Of a DNA stretch of 64,000 nt, positions 50,607-60,786 are shown one piece after another; position 1 is the first letter of the stretch, and each line of letters opens with the position of its first letter. The notes beneath the pieces are model-generated. The model was not told the origin of the DNA. It ran no database searches and saw nothing but the letters and a program-made list of their open reading frames with translations. Position numbers and translations under genes: made by a program. Source of the DNA: Curtobacterium poinsettiae (lineage in GTDB: Bacteria; Actinomycetota; Actinomycetes; Actinomycetales; Microbacteriaceae); NCBI RefSeq assembly GCF_025677645.1, contig NZ_CP106879.1, forward strand, positions 2,604,001-2,668,000, given 5' to 3'.

Positions 50607-52937
50607 TTACTCCTGGTGACCGTTGTGGTGGGCGCCGGTCGTGGGCACCGACTTCTGCACCTGCACCAGGAACTCGACGTTCGACTGCGTCTCCTTGAGG
50701 TTCCGCAGCACGATCTCGAGGGCCTGCTGCGGGTCGAGCCCGGCGAGGGCGCGGCGCAGACGCCAGGTGATCTTGACCTCGTCGGCGGAGAGCAGCTGCT
50801 CCTCGCGACGGGTACCCGAGGCGTTCACGTCGACGGCGGGGAAGATGCGCTTGTCGGCGAGGTGACGGTTCAGGCGGAGCTCCATGTTGCCGGTGCCCTT
50901 GAACTCCTCGAAGATGACCTCGTCCATCTTGGAGCCGGTCTCGACGAGCGCGGTCGCGAGGATCGTCAGCGAGCCGCCGTCCTCGATGTTGCGCGCGGCG
51001 CCGAAGAAGCGCTTCGGCGGGTACAGCGCCGCCGAGTCGACGCCCCCGGAGAGCACACGGCCCGACGGCGGGGTCGACAGGTTGTACGCGCGGCCCAGGC
51101 GGGTGATCGAGTCGAGCAGCAGCACGACGTCGTGGCCCAGCTCCACCAGGCGCTTCGCACGCTCGATGGCGAGCTCGGCGACGGTGGTGTGGTCCTCGGC
51201 GGGACGGTCGAAGGTCGAGGCGATGACCTCGCCCTTCACCGTGCGCTGCATGTCGGTGACCTCTTCGGGCCGCTCGTCGACGAGGACGACCATCAGGTGC
51301 GCCTCGGGGTTGTTCTTGGCGACGGCGTTCGCGATGGCCTGCAGCACGACGGTCTTGCCGGCCTTCGGCGGGGACACGATGAGACCGCGCTGGCCCTTGC
51401 CGATCGGCGACACGAGGTCGATGATGCGGGTCGACAGCTTGCCCGGCTCCGTCTCGAGGCGCAGGCGCTCGTTCGGGTACAGCGGGGTGAGGTCGTTGAA
51501 GTCGACGCGGGCCGCGGCCTCGTCGGCGGACTGGCCGTTGATCGACTCGACGGCGACGAGCGCGTTGTACTTCTGGCGGCTCTGCTGCTCGCCGTCACGC
51601 GGCTGCTTGATCGAACCGACGACGGCGTCGCCCTTGCGCAGGTGGTACTTCTTCACCTGGCCGAGGGAGACGTAGACGTCGCTCGGGCCCGGCAGGTACC
51701 CGGTGGTGCGGACGAACGCGTAGTTGTCGAGGACGTCGAGGATGCCCGCGATCGGGATCAGGACGTCGTCCTCGGTGACCTCGGGCTCGAAGTCGTCGTT
51801 CTGGCCGCCACGGCCGCGCTTGCGGTCGCGCTGGCGACGGCTGCGGCCGCTCTCGGCCTCGTCGGCGTGCTGTTGCTGCTGCTGCTTCTGCTGACCGCTG
51901 GTCTGCTGCTTCTGCTGACCGGCGTTCTGCTGCTGCTTCTGGTCGGCCTTGTCGTCCTGCTTGGCCTCGGCCTGCTTCGGCTGGTCGTTCTGCTTCTGGC
52001 CGCCGTTCTGCTGGCCGTTCTGCTGCTCGCCGCCGTTCTGCTTCGGCTGGTTCTGCTGGTCGGCGCCGTTCTGCTTCTGCTGGCCGGCGTTCTGGCCGCC
52101 GTTCTGCTGGTCGGTGCCGTTCTGCTGCTCGCCGTTCTCGGCGTTCTGCCCACGGCCACGACCGCGACCACGGCTGCGACGACCGCGACGCGAGCCGCCC
52201 TCGCCCTGCTCGGAGTTCTGGTCGCCCTGCTCGTTCTGGTCGCCGGACTCGTTCCGGTCCTGATCGACCCGGACGGCGGACGTCGGAGCCTGCTGGCCCT
52301 GCTGGGCCGCCTGGCTCGGCTGCTCGGCCTCGGCAGGTGCCGACGCCTGCTGCCCCTGGTCGGTGCCACGTTGCTCGGTGCCACGCTGCTCGGCGTTCCG
52401 CTGGCCACGGCCACGGCGCTGCGAGCCGGACTGCGCGGCTTCCTGGGCGTCCTTCTCGGCGCGGACCTGGTCGAGCCCGGCGAGGAGGTCCTCGGTGCCG
52501 GTCTGGCCGTGGTTGGTGTGCTCGGCGGCCGAGGTCGGCGCGGCGTTCACGGTGCCACCGGACGACGCGCGGCGCGAACGACGGGCGCGGCTCGGGGCTG
52601 CCGACTCGGCGGGTGCCTCGGGGTCGGCGACGGGGGCCTCGGGGTCGGCGACGGGGGCCTCGGCGGCGGGCTGCGCGAGGGCCTCGGCGGGCTCCGGCAG
52701 GGTCGGCTGCTCGGTTGCGGCCGGCTCGGCGGGGGTCTCGGCGACGACGGTGGCGGCCGGGGCGGCCGGGGTCTCGTCGACGGGACGCTTGTCCTCGATG
52801 GAGGCGATCAGGTCGCCCTTGCGGAGCTTGGAGAGCCCGGTGATGCCGAGCGAGGATGCGATGCGCTGGAGCTCCGGGAGACGGAGGGCACGCAGGTCGC
52901 TGGGGATCTCCACCTGGGCGGAGTTGTTGTCGGTCAA
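50607..52937 (-). CDS. rho: Transcription termination factor Rho with long Gln/Asn-rich insert
   Basis: Hexameric RNA helicase that ends transcription. Residues 10-55 are the Rho_N helical domain ('[17 protein letters not shown]'), then about 290 residues of low complexity: an Ala/Glu-rich part, an Arg-rich RG-like part and a Gln/Asn/Gly/Lys-rich part. The cold-shock RNA-binding domain begins near '[19 protein letters not shown]' and Walker A is '[13 protein letters not shown]'. The TTG at 52937 is chosen because AAAGGA lies upstream and the next frame start (53006) would lack a site. Product 776 residues. Confidence 0.95.
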   Translation of the reverse strand: MTDNNSAQVEIPSDLRALRLPELQRIASSLGITGLSKLRKGDLIASIEDKRPVDETPAAPAATVVAETPAEPAATEQPTLPEPAEALAQPAAEAPVADPEAPVADPEAPAESAAPSRARRSRRASSGGTVNAAPTSAAEHTNHGQTGTEDLLAGLDQVRAEKDAQEAAQSGSQRRGRGQRNAEQRGTEQRGTDQGQQASAPAEAEQPSQAAQQGQQAPTSAVRVDQDRNESGDQNEQGDQNSEQGEGGSRRGRRSRGRGRGRGQNAENGEQQNGTDQQNGGQNAGQQKQNGADQQNQPKQNGGEQQNGQQNGGQKQNDQPKQAEAKQDDKADQKQQQNAGQQKQQTSGQQKQQQQQHADEAESGRSRRQRDRKRGRGGQNDDFEPEVTEDDVLIPIAGILDVLDNYAFVRTTGYLPGPSDVYVSLGQVKKYHLRKGDAVVGSIKQPRDGEQQSRQKYNALVAVESINGQSADEAAARVDFNDLTPLYPNERLRLETEPGKLSTRIIDLVSPIGKGQRGLIVSPPKAGKTVVLQAIANAVAKNNPEAHLMVVLVDERPEEVTDMQRTVKGEVIASTFDRPAEDHTTVAELAIERAKRLVELGHDVVLLLDSITRLGRAYNLSTPPSGRVLSGGVDSAALYPPKRFFGAARNIEDGGSLTILATALVETGSKMDEVIFEEFKGTGNMELRLNRHLADKRIFPAVDVNASGTRREEQLLSADEVKITWRLRRALAGLDPQQALEIVLRNLKETQSNVEFLVQVQKSVPTTGAHHNGHQE

Positions 52938-53073
52938 GGTCGGTGTTTCCTTTCGAACCGCAGAACGCGGAGAGTTTCCACCGTCCCGGATGCGCAGGGT
53001 GAGCATCGACCGCCGTTCAGACGACGGATCGGGATTCGGTGATCAGAAAGAGATGCACACTCGCGCACCGGAC

Positions 53074-53089
53074 CCTGCGACGTCGCAGG
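53074..53089. terminator. 16-base perfect palindrome between thrB and rho
   Basis: CCTGCGAC pairs with GTCGCAGG without a loop. It lies 31 bases past the thrB stop in the 182-base spacer that also forms the rho leader. It could terminate thrB or shape the rho leader; no T-run is seen. No gene is evident in the spacer. Confidence 0.4.
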
Positions 53090-53119
53090 AGCTGTCCTGA
53101 GGACGAGCGATCCGTACGG

Positions 53120-54103
53120 TTACGCGGGTTCGGCTTCGAGCGCCGAGTGCGCTGCCACTGTAGCACCACCGAGATCGACGGCCAGCATGAGCGGCCGCCA
53201 GTCGGATTCGGCGTGTCGGTGCACCAGTTCGGCGGCGGTCAGACGCTGTGCCGGGTCACTGCCGAGGACGAGCAGGCTCGGCCCGGCACCGGAGACCACC
53301 GCGGCGAGGCCGTGTTGCCGGAGCAACCGGATCAGGGCGTCGGTCTCGGGCATGGCGCTGGCGCGGTACGCCTGGTGCAGCCGGTCCTCGGTCGCGGCGA
53401 GCAGCAGCTCGGGGCTCTGGATGAGCGCCGCGACGAGCAGCGCCGAGCGGGAGACGTTGAACGCGGCGTCGGCGTGCGGGACCTGCTCGGGCTGCAGGGA
53501 GCGCGCGAGCTTGGTCGAGAGCGTCGAGGTCGGCACGAACACCACCGGGGCGACACCGCGGTGCACCAGGAGCCGCTTGTAGGCCGGGCCTTCGGCGGTC
53601 ATCCACGCGATCGTCAGGCCGCCGAAGAGCGCCGGTGCGACGTTGTCCGGGTGGCCCTCCATCTCGGTGGCCAGGGTCAGGAGCGTCGAGGCGTCCAGGT
53701 CGACGATGCCCTCGAGCAGCCCACGGGCCGCCATCAGCCCGGCGACGATCGCCGCGGCGGAGGAACCGAGACCGCGGCCGTGCGGGATCGCGTTCGTGGC
53801 GTGCAGCTCGAGACCGGGCTGGTCGACACCGGCGTGCTCCAGGCCACGGCGGACCGCGCGGACGACGAGGTTCGTGTCGTCGGTGGCGACCTCACCGGCA
53901 CCGACGCCCTCGACCGTGACGGTCGCGCCGGGTTCGCGGCGGACGCGCACCACGACCTCGTCGTAGAGCGAGAGCGCGAGGCCGAGCGAGTCGAAACCGG
54001 GGCCGAGGTTCGCCGACGTCGCCGGCACCCGGACGCGCACCGCTGATCCGGCCGGCAGCGCACGGACCGCCCGTCCGGCCGGTACAGCACTGCGGGCGGT
54101 CAT
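53120..54103 (-). CDS. thrB: Homoserine kinase
   Basis: Phosphorylates homoserine for threonine synthesis. A GHMP kinase with 'PATSANLGPGFDSLGLAL' and the phosphate loop 'IPHGRGLGSSAAAIVAG', 327 residues. The ATG at 54103 is chosen over longer frames, which would overlap thrC. It is the last gene of the lysA-hom-thrC-thrB series, 32 bases after thrC. Confidence 0.96.
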   Translation of the reverse strand: MTARSAVPAGRAVRALPAGSAVRVRVPATSANLGPGFDSLGLALSLYDEVVVRVRREPGATVTVEGVGAGEVATDDTNLVVRAVRRGLEHAGVDQPGLELHATNAIPHGRGLGSSAAAIVAGLMAARGLLEGIVDLDASTLLTLATEMEGHPDNVAPALFGGLTIAWMTAEGPAYKRLLVHRGVAPVVFVPTSTLSTKLARSLQPEQVPHADAAFNVSRSALLVAALIQSPELLLAATEDRLHQAYRASAMPETDALIRLLRQHGLAAVVSGAGPSLLVLGSDPAQRLTAAELVHRHAESDWRPLMLAVDLGGATVAAHSALEAEPA

Positions 54104-54135
54104 GCCCTCACCCGGTCCGGACGAGCGGTCGGAGA

Positions 54136-55215
54136 TCACTGCTCGCTGACCAGACCGAGCACGTCGGCGATCGACTTCGTGTCGACCGGGACGCTCGTCG
54201 GGGTGACCTCGCCGCCGTCCGACGTGCGGAGGGCCCACTGCGGGTCCTTCAGGCCGTGGCCCGTGACCGTGATGACGACCTTCGCGCCCTTCGGCACGAC
54301 ACCCGCGTCGGCACGCTCGAGCAGCCCGGCGACACCGATGGCGGACGCGGGCTCGACGAAGACGCCGACCTCGGCCGACAGGATGCGGTGCGCGGCGAGG
54401 ATGGCCTCGTCGGTGATGGCCCCGAAGTAGCCGTCGGTCTCCTCTCGTGCCTCGAGCGCGAACTGCCACGAGGCCGGGTTGCCGATGCGGATCGCCGACG
54501 CGATGGTGTCGGGGTGCCGGACGACCTCGCCGTGCACGATCGGGGCGGAACCGGCGGCCTGGAACCCGAACATGCGGGGCAGCTTGGTGCTGCGGCCGGC
54601 GGCGACGTCCTCGCGGTAGCCACGCGAGTACGCGGTGTAGTTACCCGCGTTGCCGACGGGCAGGAAGTGGAAGTCCGGTGCGTCACCGAGGACGTCGACG
54701 ACCTCGAACGCGGCGGTCTTCTGCCCCTCGATGCGGTCGTTGTTGACGGAGTTGACGAGGTGCACCGGGTAGTTCGCCGCCAGGTCGCGGGCGATGTCGA
54801 GGCAGTCGTCGAAGTTGCCCTGCACCTGCAGCAGCTGGGCGTCGTGGGCGACGGCCTGGCTGAGCTTGCCCATGGCGATCTTGCCCTCCGGCACGAGCAC
54901 CGCGGCGGTGATGCCGGCGTGCGTGGCGTACGCCGCGGCCGAGGCGCTGGTGTTGCCGGTGGAGGCGCAGATGACGGCCTTCGCGCCGTGCTCGACGGCC
55001 TTGGAGATCGCCATCGTCATGCCGCGGTCCTTGAACGAACCCGTCGGGTTCATGCCCTCGAACTTCACGTAGACCTCGGCGCCGGTGCGCTCGGAGAGCC
55101 GACGAGCCGGGATGAGCGGCGTGCCGCCCTCACCGAGCGTGACGATGGGCGTCGCCTCGGTCACGTCGAGTCGGTCGGCGTACTCGCGCAGGACTCCCTG
55201 CCACTGGTGGGCCAT
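54136..55215 (-). CDS. thrC: Threonine synthase
   Basis: PLP enzyme that converts O-phosphohomoserine to threonine, 359 residues. The PLP Lys is in '[11 protein letters not shown]', with '[14 protein letters not shown]' and '[11 protein letters not shown]' binding phosphate. Short form, as in other actinobacteria. It lies 87 bases behind hom. Confidence 0.97.
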   Translation of the reverse strand: MAHQWQGVLREYADRLDVTEATPIVTLGEGGTPLIPARRLSERTGAEVYVKFEGMNPTGSFKDRGMTMAISKAVEHGAKAVICASTGNTSASAAAYATHAGITAAVLVPEGKIAMGKLSQAVAHDAQLLQVQGNFDDCLDIARDLAANYPVHLVNSVNNDRIEGQKTAAFEVVDVLGDAPDFHFLPVGNAGNYTAYSRGYREDVAAGRSTKLPRMFGFQAAGSAPIVHGEVVRHPDTIASAIRIGNPASWQFALEAREETDGYFGAITDEAILAAHRILSAEVGVFVEPASAIGVAGLLERADAGVVPKGAKVVITVTGHGLKDPQWALRTSDGGEVTPTSVPVDTKSIADVLGLVSEQ

Positions 55216-55302
55216 CAGGCTTCTCTCTCTGTCCGGTGGGGTGGATCTGGTGGTGGTTCGGCTCGGTGGGCCCGCTGGTCGGCCTGGAGGCCCGTGGTCG
55301 CG

Positions 55303-56610
55303 TCAGCGACCGACGACGCGCAGGACGCTGGTGACGTCCAGGACGACGTCCTCGCCGCGGAGGGCGACGACGGTGTCGGCGAGGTCGGCCTCGCGCGCCA
55401 GGTGGGTGCCGATGACGAGCGTCGCGGTCCCCTCGGCAGCGCCGGTGGTGGTCTGCTCGACCGTCTCGACGCTGACGCCGTGCTTCGCGAGCACGCCGGC
55501 GACGGTCGACAGCACGCCGGGGGCGTCCGTGACGTGCAGGGTGATCTGGTAGCTCGTGCGGACGGTGCCGATCGGGAACACCGGCAGCTCGGACTGCGTC
55601 GACTCGGCGACCCCCGGGCCGCCGATGACGTGTCGGCGGGCAGCGGAGACCAGGTCGCCGAGGACCGCCGAGGCCGTCTCGACACCGCCGGCACCCGCGC
55701 CGTAGAACATCAGGTCGCCGGCGGCCTCGGCCTCGACGAACACGGCGTTCTTCGCACCGTGCACGCTCGCGAGCGGGTGCGACTCGGGGACGAGGGCCGG
55801 GTAGACGCGGGCGCTGACGCCCTCGCGGCCGTCCTCGTCGGTCAGACGCTCGGCGGTCGCCAGGATCTTCACGACGTAGCCGGCCTTGCGGGCGGCGCGG
55901 ACCTGGTCGATCGTGACGTGCGTGATGCCCTCGCGGTGCACGGCGGCGAGCGGCACCGAGGTGTGGAACGCCAGCGAGGCCAGGATCGCTGCCTTCTGCG
56001 CGGCGTCGTAGCCCTCGACGTCGGCGGTCGGGTCGGCCTCGGCGTACCCGAGCTCCGTCGCGGTGGCCAGGGCGTCCTCGAACGTGGAGCCCTTGCGGTC
56101 CATCAGGTCGAGGATGAAGTTCGTGGTGCCGTTGACGATACCCATGATCCGGACGATGCGGTCACCGGCGAGCGAGTCGTGCAGCGGCCGGATGATCGGG
56201 ATCGCCCCCGCCACGGCGGCCTCGTAGTAGAGCTGCGCGCCGACCTGCTCGGCCGCGGCGAAGAGTTCCGGGCCGTGGGTCGCGAGCAGCGCCTTGTTGC
56301 CGGTGACGACGTCCGCGCCGGACTGCAGGGCCTGGAGCACGAGGGTGCGCGCCGGCTCGATGCCGCCGATCAGCTCGACGACGATGTCCGCACCGAGGAT
56401 GAGCGATGCCGCGTCCGTGGTGAAGAGCTCCGCCGGCAGGTCGACGTCGCGCTGCGCGTCCACGTCGCGCACGGCGATCCCGACGAGCTCCAGCCCCGCA
56501 CCGGCGCGCGAGGCCAGCTCGTCGCCGTGCTCGAGGAGCAGCCGCGCGACCTGGGAACCGACCGAGCCGGCCCCGAGCAGCGCGACACGGACGTTGCGGT
56601 ATTCGATCAT
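55303..56610 (-). CDS. hom: Homoserine dehydrogenase with ACT domain
   Basis: Reduces aspartate semialdehyde to homoserine. N-terminal Rossmann 'VALLGAGSVGSQVARLL', catalytic core 'GIVNGTTNFILDLM' and 'EADPTADVEGYDAAQKAAIL', then a C-terminal ACT domain (about 350-435) that usually gives threonine feedback inhibition. Length 435 residues is normal. Confidence 0.97.
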   Translation of the reverse strand: MIEYRNVRVALLGAGSVGSQVARLLLEHGDELASRAGAGLELVGIAVRDVDAQRDVDLPAELFTTDAASLILGADIVVELIGGIEPARTLVLQALQSGADVVTGNKALLATHGPELFAAAEQVGAQLYYEAAVAGAIPIIRPLHDSLAGDRIVRIMGIVNGTTNFILDLMDRKGSTFEDALATATELGYAEADPTADVEGYDAAQKAAILASLAFHTSVPLAAVHREGITHVTIDQVRAARKAGYVVKILATAERLTDEDGREGVSARVYPALVPESHPLASVHGAKNAVFVEAEAAGDLMFYGAGAGGVETASAVLGDLVSAARRHVIGGPGVAESTQSELPVFPIGTVRTSYQITLHVTDAPGVLSTVAGVLAKHGVSVETVEQTTTGAAEGTATLVIGTHLAREADLADTVVALRGEDVVLDVTSVLRVVGR

Positions 56611-56675
56611 CTGGTAGCGGTTCCTGTCGGTGGGGGTGCGCCCTGCGGGGTGGGCGGACCCGGTCGGGTCGGGGG

Positions 56676-58097
56676 TCAGCGGCCGGTGCCGTCGGCGGGC
56701 ACGGCGGCGACCCCGGTATCACGGGCGAGCAGGTCGTCGATCGTCTCGCCCCGCACGAGGATACGGGCTGTGCCGTCCGCGACGGCGACGACCGGCGGAC
56801 GGCCCACGTGGTTGTAGTTGCTCGACAGCGCCCAGCAGTACGCACCGGTGGCCGCGACGGCCAGCAGGTCGCCCCGCCGCACGTCGCCGGGCAGGTACTC
56901 GTCGTCCACCACGACGTCACCGCTCTCACAGTGCTTGCCGACGACTCGGCTCAGCACCGCCGGGGCATCGGAGGTGCGGGCGAGCCGGGCCGTGTAGTCG
57001 GCGCCGTACAGGGCGGGACGGATGTTGTCGCTCATCCCGCCGTCGACGGAGACGTACGTGCGGGTCGCACTGCCGCCGTCGTCGGTCTCGAGCGTGACCG
57101 GCTTGATCGTACCGACGCGGTAGAGCGTCACCCCTGGCGGGCCGATGATGTAGCGGCCCGGCTCGACGGCGATGTCCGGCACCGGGATGCCGCGCTCGGC
57201 GCAGGCCTCGCCGATGATCGTGGCCAGTGCGTCGGCGACGTCCTCCGGGGCGAAGGCGGAGTCGGCCTCGGTGTAGTCGATGCCCCAGCCGCCGCCGAGG
57301 TTCAGCTCGGGCACCGGACCGGACGCCACGAGCGTCGCGTGCACGTCCATCAGTCGGCGTGCGGCCTCGCGGAAGCCGGCGTCGTCGAAGATCTGCGAAC
57401 CGATGTGCGAGTGCAGCCCGACGAAGGCGAGCGACGGCTCGGCCCGGACGGCTGCCGCGGCCTCGACGGCTTCGGACAGCGGGATGCCGAACTTCTGGTC
57501 CTCGCGAGCGGTCGCCAGGTACTCGTGGGTGGACGCGTGCACCCCGGTGTTGATCCGGATGCGCACCCGCTGCACGACCCCGGCGTCGGCGGCGGCACGG
57601 GCGACGCGCCGCACCTCTTCGTGACTGTCGAGCACGATCGTGCCGATGCCGACCTCGACCGCGCGGGCGATCTCGGCGTCGGACTTGTCGTTGCCGTGGA
57701 AGCCGAGCCGACCGGGGTCGATGCCGCCGGCCAGGGCGACCGCGAGCTCACCGGCGGTGCAGACGTCGACGCGCAGGTCGGCCTCGGCCATCCACGCGAC
57801 GACCTGCGTCGTCAGGAAGGCCTTGCCGGCGTAGTAGACGTGCGCATGGCTGCCGATGCGCTCGAACGCGTCGGCGAACGCGTTCCGCACACGGACGGCG
57901 CGGGACTGGACGTCACGCTCGTCGACGACGTACAGGGGCGTGCCGAACTGCGCGACCAGGTCCGTCGCGCTGATGCCGCCGATCGCCAGGGTGCCGTCGT
58001 CGGTCCGCGTCGCGGACGCGGGCCAGATGCGGTCCACCAGTTCGGAGGCGTCCGTCGGGAACCGCAGCCGCGGCGGTGCAAGGGGGTTCTCGCTCAC
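56676..58097 (-). CDS. lysA: Diaminopimelate decarboxylase
   Basis: Last step of lysine synthesis from meso-diaminopimelate. The PLP Lys92 is in 'HVYYAGKAFLT'; 'HSHIGSQIFD', 'NLGGGWGIDY', 'EPGRYI' and the active-site 'GKHCESGDVV' follow. The GTG at 58097 is chosen because it is preceded by TAGGAT and 8 bases and fits the family N-terminus; longer frames run through unrelated genes. Product 473 residues. Confidence 0.96.
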   Translation of the reverse strand: MSENPLAPPRLRFPTDASELVDRIWPASATRTDDGTLAIGGISATDLVAQFGTPLYVVDERDVQSRAVRVRNAFADAFERIGSHAHVYYAGKAFLTTQVVAWMAEADLRVDVCTAGELAVALAGGIDPGRLGFHGNDKSDAEIARAVEVGIGTIVLDSHEEVRRVARAAADAGVVQRVRIRINTGVHASTHEYLATAREDQKFGIPLSEAVEAAAAVRAEPSLAFVGLHSHIGSQIFDDAGFREAARRLMDVHATLVASGPVPELNLGGGWGIDYTEADSAFAPEDVADALATIIGEACAERGIPVPDIAVEPGRYIIGPPGVTLYRVGTIKPVTLETDDGGSATRTYVSVDGGMSDNIRPALYGADYTARLARTSDAPAVLSRVVGKHCESGDVVVDDEYLPGDVRRGDLLAVAATGAYCWALSSNYNHVGRPPVVAVADGTARILVRGETIDDLLARDTGVAAVPADGTGR

Positions 58098-58105
58098 GGG
58101 ACCCG

Positions 58106-58111
58106 ATCCTA
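58106..58111 (-). promoter_or_regulatory. Near-leaderless -10 box TAGGAT for lysA
   Basis: TAGGAT and 8 bases precede the GTG. The context TAGGATCGG is shared with argS. Confidence 0.6.
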
Positions 58112-58156
58112 CCGACGCGAGCCGTGCCTCCCGGGCCGCGTTACGCACCCGTCCGC

Positions 58157-58912
58157 TCAGCCGCAGCTGCCCACGGTCCGCAGGCCGTCCTCGTTGAGCG
58201 GCAGCGCGTCCGCGGTGATCCGGACCGTCGCGTCGGACTTCGACACGTCGAGCGAGCGCACCCGCAGCGGCTCGGGCAGGAACTGCGCGGTGCAGACCTG
58301 CATTGGGACGCCGGTGACGCCCGGGATCGAGTCGACCTTGAGGCCGAGGTCGGAGTTCGTGATCCGGACGCTCTCCGGGGTGATCGTGATGCCGCGGCCG
58401 TCGTCCTGCGCGACGACGGCACCCTTCGCCGCGTAGGTGATGTCGTAGCCGAGCACCGACGACGACCCCGTCAGTTCGACGCCGCCGTCGACCAGGTTCA
58501 GCCGGTCGAACAGCGGGCTGTACTTCGCCAGGTCCTTGACGCTCGACGACGCCAGGGTGACCGTGCCGTCGACGTCGCGGACATCGCCCTTGCCGTCCAC
58601 CGGGACGTCCTGCGCGGTGACGTCGGCGGCGAGCGGGATGCCGTCGACGGTGAGCTTCGCCGAGGAGATCTCGACGCGGTCGAGCGTGCCGCTGATCAGC
58701 TGCGGGATGACGATGCCCTCGGCGTGGGCGTCGACCTCGCCGGTCGTGCCGTCCGGCAGCGACTGCTCGACCTGCTGGGCGATGATCCGGTCGACGACGC
58801 CGCGCAGCACGAGCTCGGCGATCACGACGAGGGCTGCGAGCACGACGACGACCACGAGCAGGACGACGGGCCAGCGGCGGCGCGTGGTGGGGCGTTCGGT
58901 GGCTGCGGGCAT
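58157..58912 (-). CDS. DUF2993 (LmeA-like) membrane-anchored protein
   Basis: A protein of about 251 residues with an N-terminal membrane helix ('VVLLVVVVVLAALVVIAELVL') and a DUF2993 domain outside the membrane. The family includes mycobacterial LmeA, a lipid-binding envelope protein involved in mannan lengthening. Typical features are the sheet-forming repeats 'GTLDRVEISSAKLTVDGIP' and 'VLGYDITYAAKG', ending with a conserved Cys. The ATG at 58912 is 7 bases from CAGGGT; a GTG at 58921 is also possible. It lies between argS and lysA. Confidence 0.85.
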   Translation of the reverse strand: MPAATERPTTRRRWPVVLLVVVVVLAALVVIAELVLRGVVDRIIAQQVEQSLPDGTTGEVDAHAEGIVIPQLISGTLDRVEISSAKLTVDGIPLAADVTAQDVPVDGKGDVRDVDGTVTLASSSVKDLAKYSPLFDRLNLVDGGVELTGSSSVLGYDITYAAKGAVVAQDDGRGITITPESVRITNSDLGLKVDSIPGVTGVPMQVCTAQFLPEPLRVRSLDVSKSDATVRITADALPLNEDGLRTVGSCG

Positions 58913-58950
58913 GCGTCCCACCCTGCCAGTCCGGTCTGCGGCGCAGCTGC

Positions 58951-58971
58951 GGCCCGGCCTGCGGCCGGGCC
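58951..58971 (-). terminator. GC-rich hairpin downstream of argS
   Basis: A 9-bp pure GC stem (58951-58959 with 58963-58971) around a 3-base loop, just before the DUF2993 gene and next to the longer palindromic element. Probably helps end argS transcripts. Confidence 0.6.
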
Positions 58972-58972
58972 T

Positions 58973-59042
58973 GCAGAACGCCGGTGTTCGCGCTCGACAC
59001 CCCGGGATGCGGGTGTTCGGTGCGCGAACACCGGTGTTCTGC
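58973..59042. repeat. Long palindromic intergenic element, copy 1
   Basis: Outer arms 58973-58993 and 59022-59042 pair over 21 positions with one G-T pair, and the loop holds a second 7-bp stem (58996-59002 with 59011-59017). The element begins with GCAGAACGC, as does the element at 61821, and ends in TTCTGC. It lies between argS and the DUF2993 gene. Confidence 0.7.
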
Positions 59043-59056
59043 GGGAAGCGCGACCG

Positions 59057-60727
59057 CTACATGCGGGACGGAGCCGACACGCCGAGCAGGCCGAGGCCGT
59101 TCCGGACGACCTGGCCGGTGGCGTCGTTCAGCCACAGGCGCGTGCGGTGCAGGTCGGTCACGGGCTCGTCGCCGAGGGGCGTGACACGGCAGGAGTCGTA
59201 CCAGCGGTGGTACAGGCCGGCGAGCTGTTCGATGTACCGCGCGATGCGGTGCGGCTCGCGCAGTTCGGCGGCGTGCCGGACCACCCGCGGGTACTCGGCG
59301 AGGGCTCCGAGGAGCGCGCTCTCGGACTCGTGGGTCAGCAGCGAGGCGTCGAACACAGACCGGTCGACCCCGGCGGCCGCGGCGTTCCGGGCCACCGACT
59401 GCGTGCGGGCGTGGGCGTACTGCACGTAGAAGACGGGATTGTCGTTCGTGCGCTTCGTGAGCAGGTCGAGGTCGATGTCGATCGCGGTGTCGCTGGCGAA
59501 GCGGACCAGGGCGTACCGGCCGGCGTCGACACCGACGGCGTCGACGAGGTCCTCCATCGTGACGATGGTGCCGTTGCGCTTCGACATGCGCATCGGTTCG
59601 CCGTCCTTGAGCAGGTTCACCATCTGCCCGATCAGGATCTCGAGGTTCTTGCCCGGCTCGTCCCCGAACGCGGCGCACATCGCCATCATGCGGCCGACGT
59701 AGCCGTGGTGGTCGGCACCGAGCATGATCAGGTTCCGCTCGAACCCGCGCTCGCGCTTGTCGAGGTAGTACGCCAGGTCGCCGGCGATGTACGCGGGCTC
59801 GCCGTCCGACTTGATGACGACGCGGTCGCGGTCGTCGCCGAAGTCGGTCGTGCGGAGCCACTCGGCACCCTCGGCCTCGTACATCACGCCGGCCGACCGC
59901 AGCCGGGCGATGGCACGCTCGACGGCCTTCGACTCGTGCAGGGCGTTCTCGTGGAAGTAGACGTCGAAGTCGACGCCGAAGTCGTGCAGCGACGACTTGA
60001 TGTCCGCGAACATGAAGTCGACGCCCTCGCGACGGAAGAGCTCCTGCGCCTCGTCGCGCGGCAGGTCACGGACGTCGATGCCCGGCTCGAGGGTCGCGAT
60101 GACCCGCGCCGCGATCTCGGCAATGTAGGCGCCGCCGTAGCCGTCCTCGGGCGTGGGCTCACCGAGGGCGCTGGCCACGAGGGAGCGGGCGAAGCGGTCG
60201 ATCTGCGCACCGTGGTCGTTGAAGTAGTACTCGCGGGTGACGAGCCCGCCCTGCGCCTGGAACACGCGGGCCAGGCTGTCGCCGACCGCGGCCCAGCGGA
60301 CGCCGCCCATGTGGATCGGGCCGGTGGGGTTGGCGGAGACGAACTCCAGGTTGATCCGGACGCCGTCGTACAGGTCGCCGGTACCGAAGGACTCGCCGCC
60401 GTCCACGATGGTGCGCGCGATCTCGCCGGCGGCGGCCGCCTCGAGCGTGATGTTGATGAAGCCGGGACCGGCGACGTCGACGGAGTCCACACCGTCGAGC
60501 TCGGTCAGCTCCCCGGCGATCTCGGTCGCGAGCTCGCGCGGGTTCGTGCCGAGCCGCTTCGCGAGCTGCATGGCCGCGTTCGAGGCCCAGTCGCCGTGGG
60601 CGCGGTTCTTCGGACGCTCGAGCACCACGTGGGACTCCTCGATCGTCACGGTCTCGGACGCGCCTCGGCGCTCGACGATCCCGGTCAGGATCGACAGGTA
60701 CGCGGCGGAGAGTTCGGCTGGAGTCAC
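59057..60727 (-). CDS. argS: Arginyl-tRNA synthetase
   Basis: Charges tRNA-Arg; class I enzyme of 556 residues. The HIGH-like motif reads HMGG in '[18 protein letters not shown]' and the KMSKS-like loop reads '[13 protein letters not shown]', normal variation for this family. The C-terminal helical anticodon-binding domain is intact ('[15 protein letters not shown]'). The GTG start follows TAGGAT by 8 bases. It stands 3 kb from lysA, with which it often clusters in actinobacteria. Confidence 0.96.
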   Translation of the reverse strand: MTPAELSAAYLSILTGIVERRGASETVTIEESHVVLERPKNRAHGDWASNAAMQLAKRLGTNPRELATEIAGELTELDGVDSVDVAGPGFINITLEAAAAGEIARTIVDGGESFGTGDLYDGVRINLEFVSANPTGPIHMGGVRWAAVGDSLARVFQAQGGLVTREYYFNDHGAQIDRFARSLVASALGEPTPEDGYGGAYIAEIAARVIATLEPGIDVRDLPRDEAQELFRREGVDFMFADIKSSLHDFGVDFDVYFHENALHESKAVERAIARLRSAGVMYEAEGAEWLRTTDFGDDRDRVVIKSDGEPAYIAGDLAYYLDKRERGFERNLIMLGADHHGYVGRMMAMCAAFGDEPGKNLEILIGQMVNLLKDGEPMRMSKRNGTIVTMEDLVDAVGVDAGRYALVRFASDTAIDIDLDLLTKRTNDNPVFYVQYAHARTQSVARNAAAAGVDRSVFDASLLTHESESALLGALAEYPRVVRHAAELREPHRIARYIEQLAGLYHRWYDSCRVTPLGDEPVTDLHRTRLWLNDATGQVVRNGLGLLGVSAPSRM

Positions 60728-60735
60728 GAGGACCG

Positions 60736-60741
60736 ATCCTA
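60736..60741 (-). promoter_or_regulatory. Near-leaderless -10 box TAGGAT for argS
   Basis: TAGGAT and 8 bases precede the GTG at 60727, matching the lysA arrangement. No convincing -35. Confidence 0.6.
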
Positions 60742-60774
60742 CCGGGACGCCCAGGTCCGCACCGGTCGATGCAG

Positions 60775-60780
60775 CATCAT
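60775..60780 (+). promoter_or_regulatory. Possible leaderless -10 box CATCAT
   Basis: CATCAT lies 6 bases before the ATG at 60787, the spacing seen at other leaderless genes, though its first base departs from TANNNT. Confidence 0.4.
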
Positions 60781-60786
60781 GTCGGG

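Noticed and set aside
48258..53042. A 1,594-codon plus-strand open frame opposite prmC, prfA and rho
   Set aside because: It is antisense to three well-conserved genes, and its product is low-complexity Arg/Leu/Val sequence from GC-biased codons; no family motif appears.
52938..53119. Autoregulatory leader or small gene upstream of rho
   Set aside because: A leader is likely, but I see no convincing structure beyond the 16-base palindrome and no coding signal, so no specific claim is made.
59057..60727. ArgS with damaged HIGH and KMSKS motifs
   Set aside because: HMGG and MSKR variants are normal in arginyl-tRNA synthetases, and all other regions are intact.
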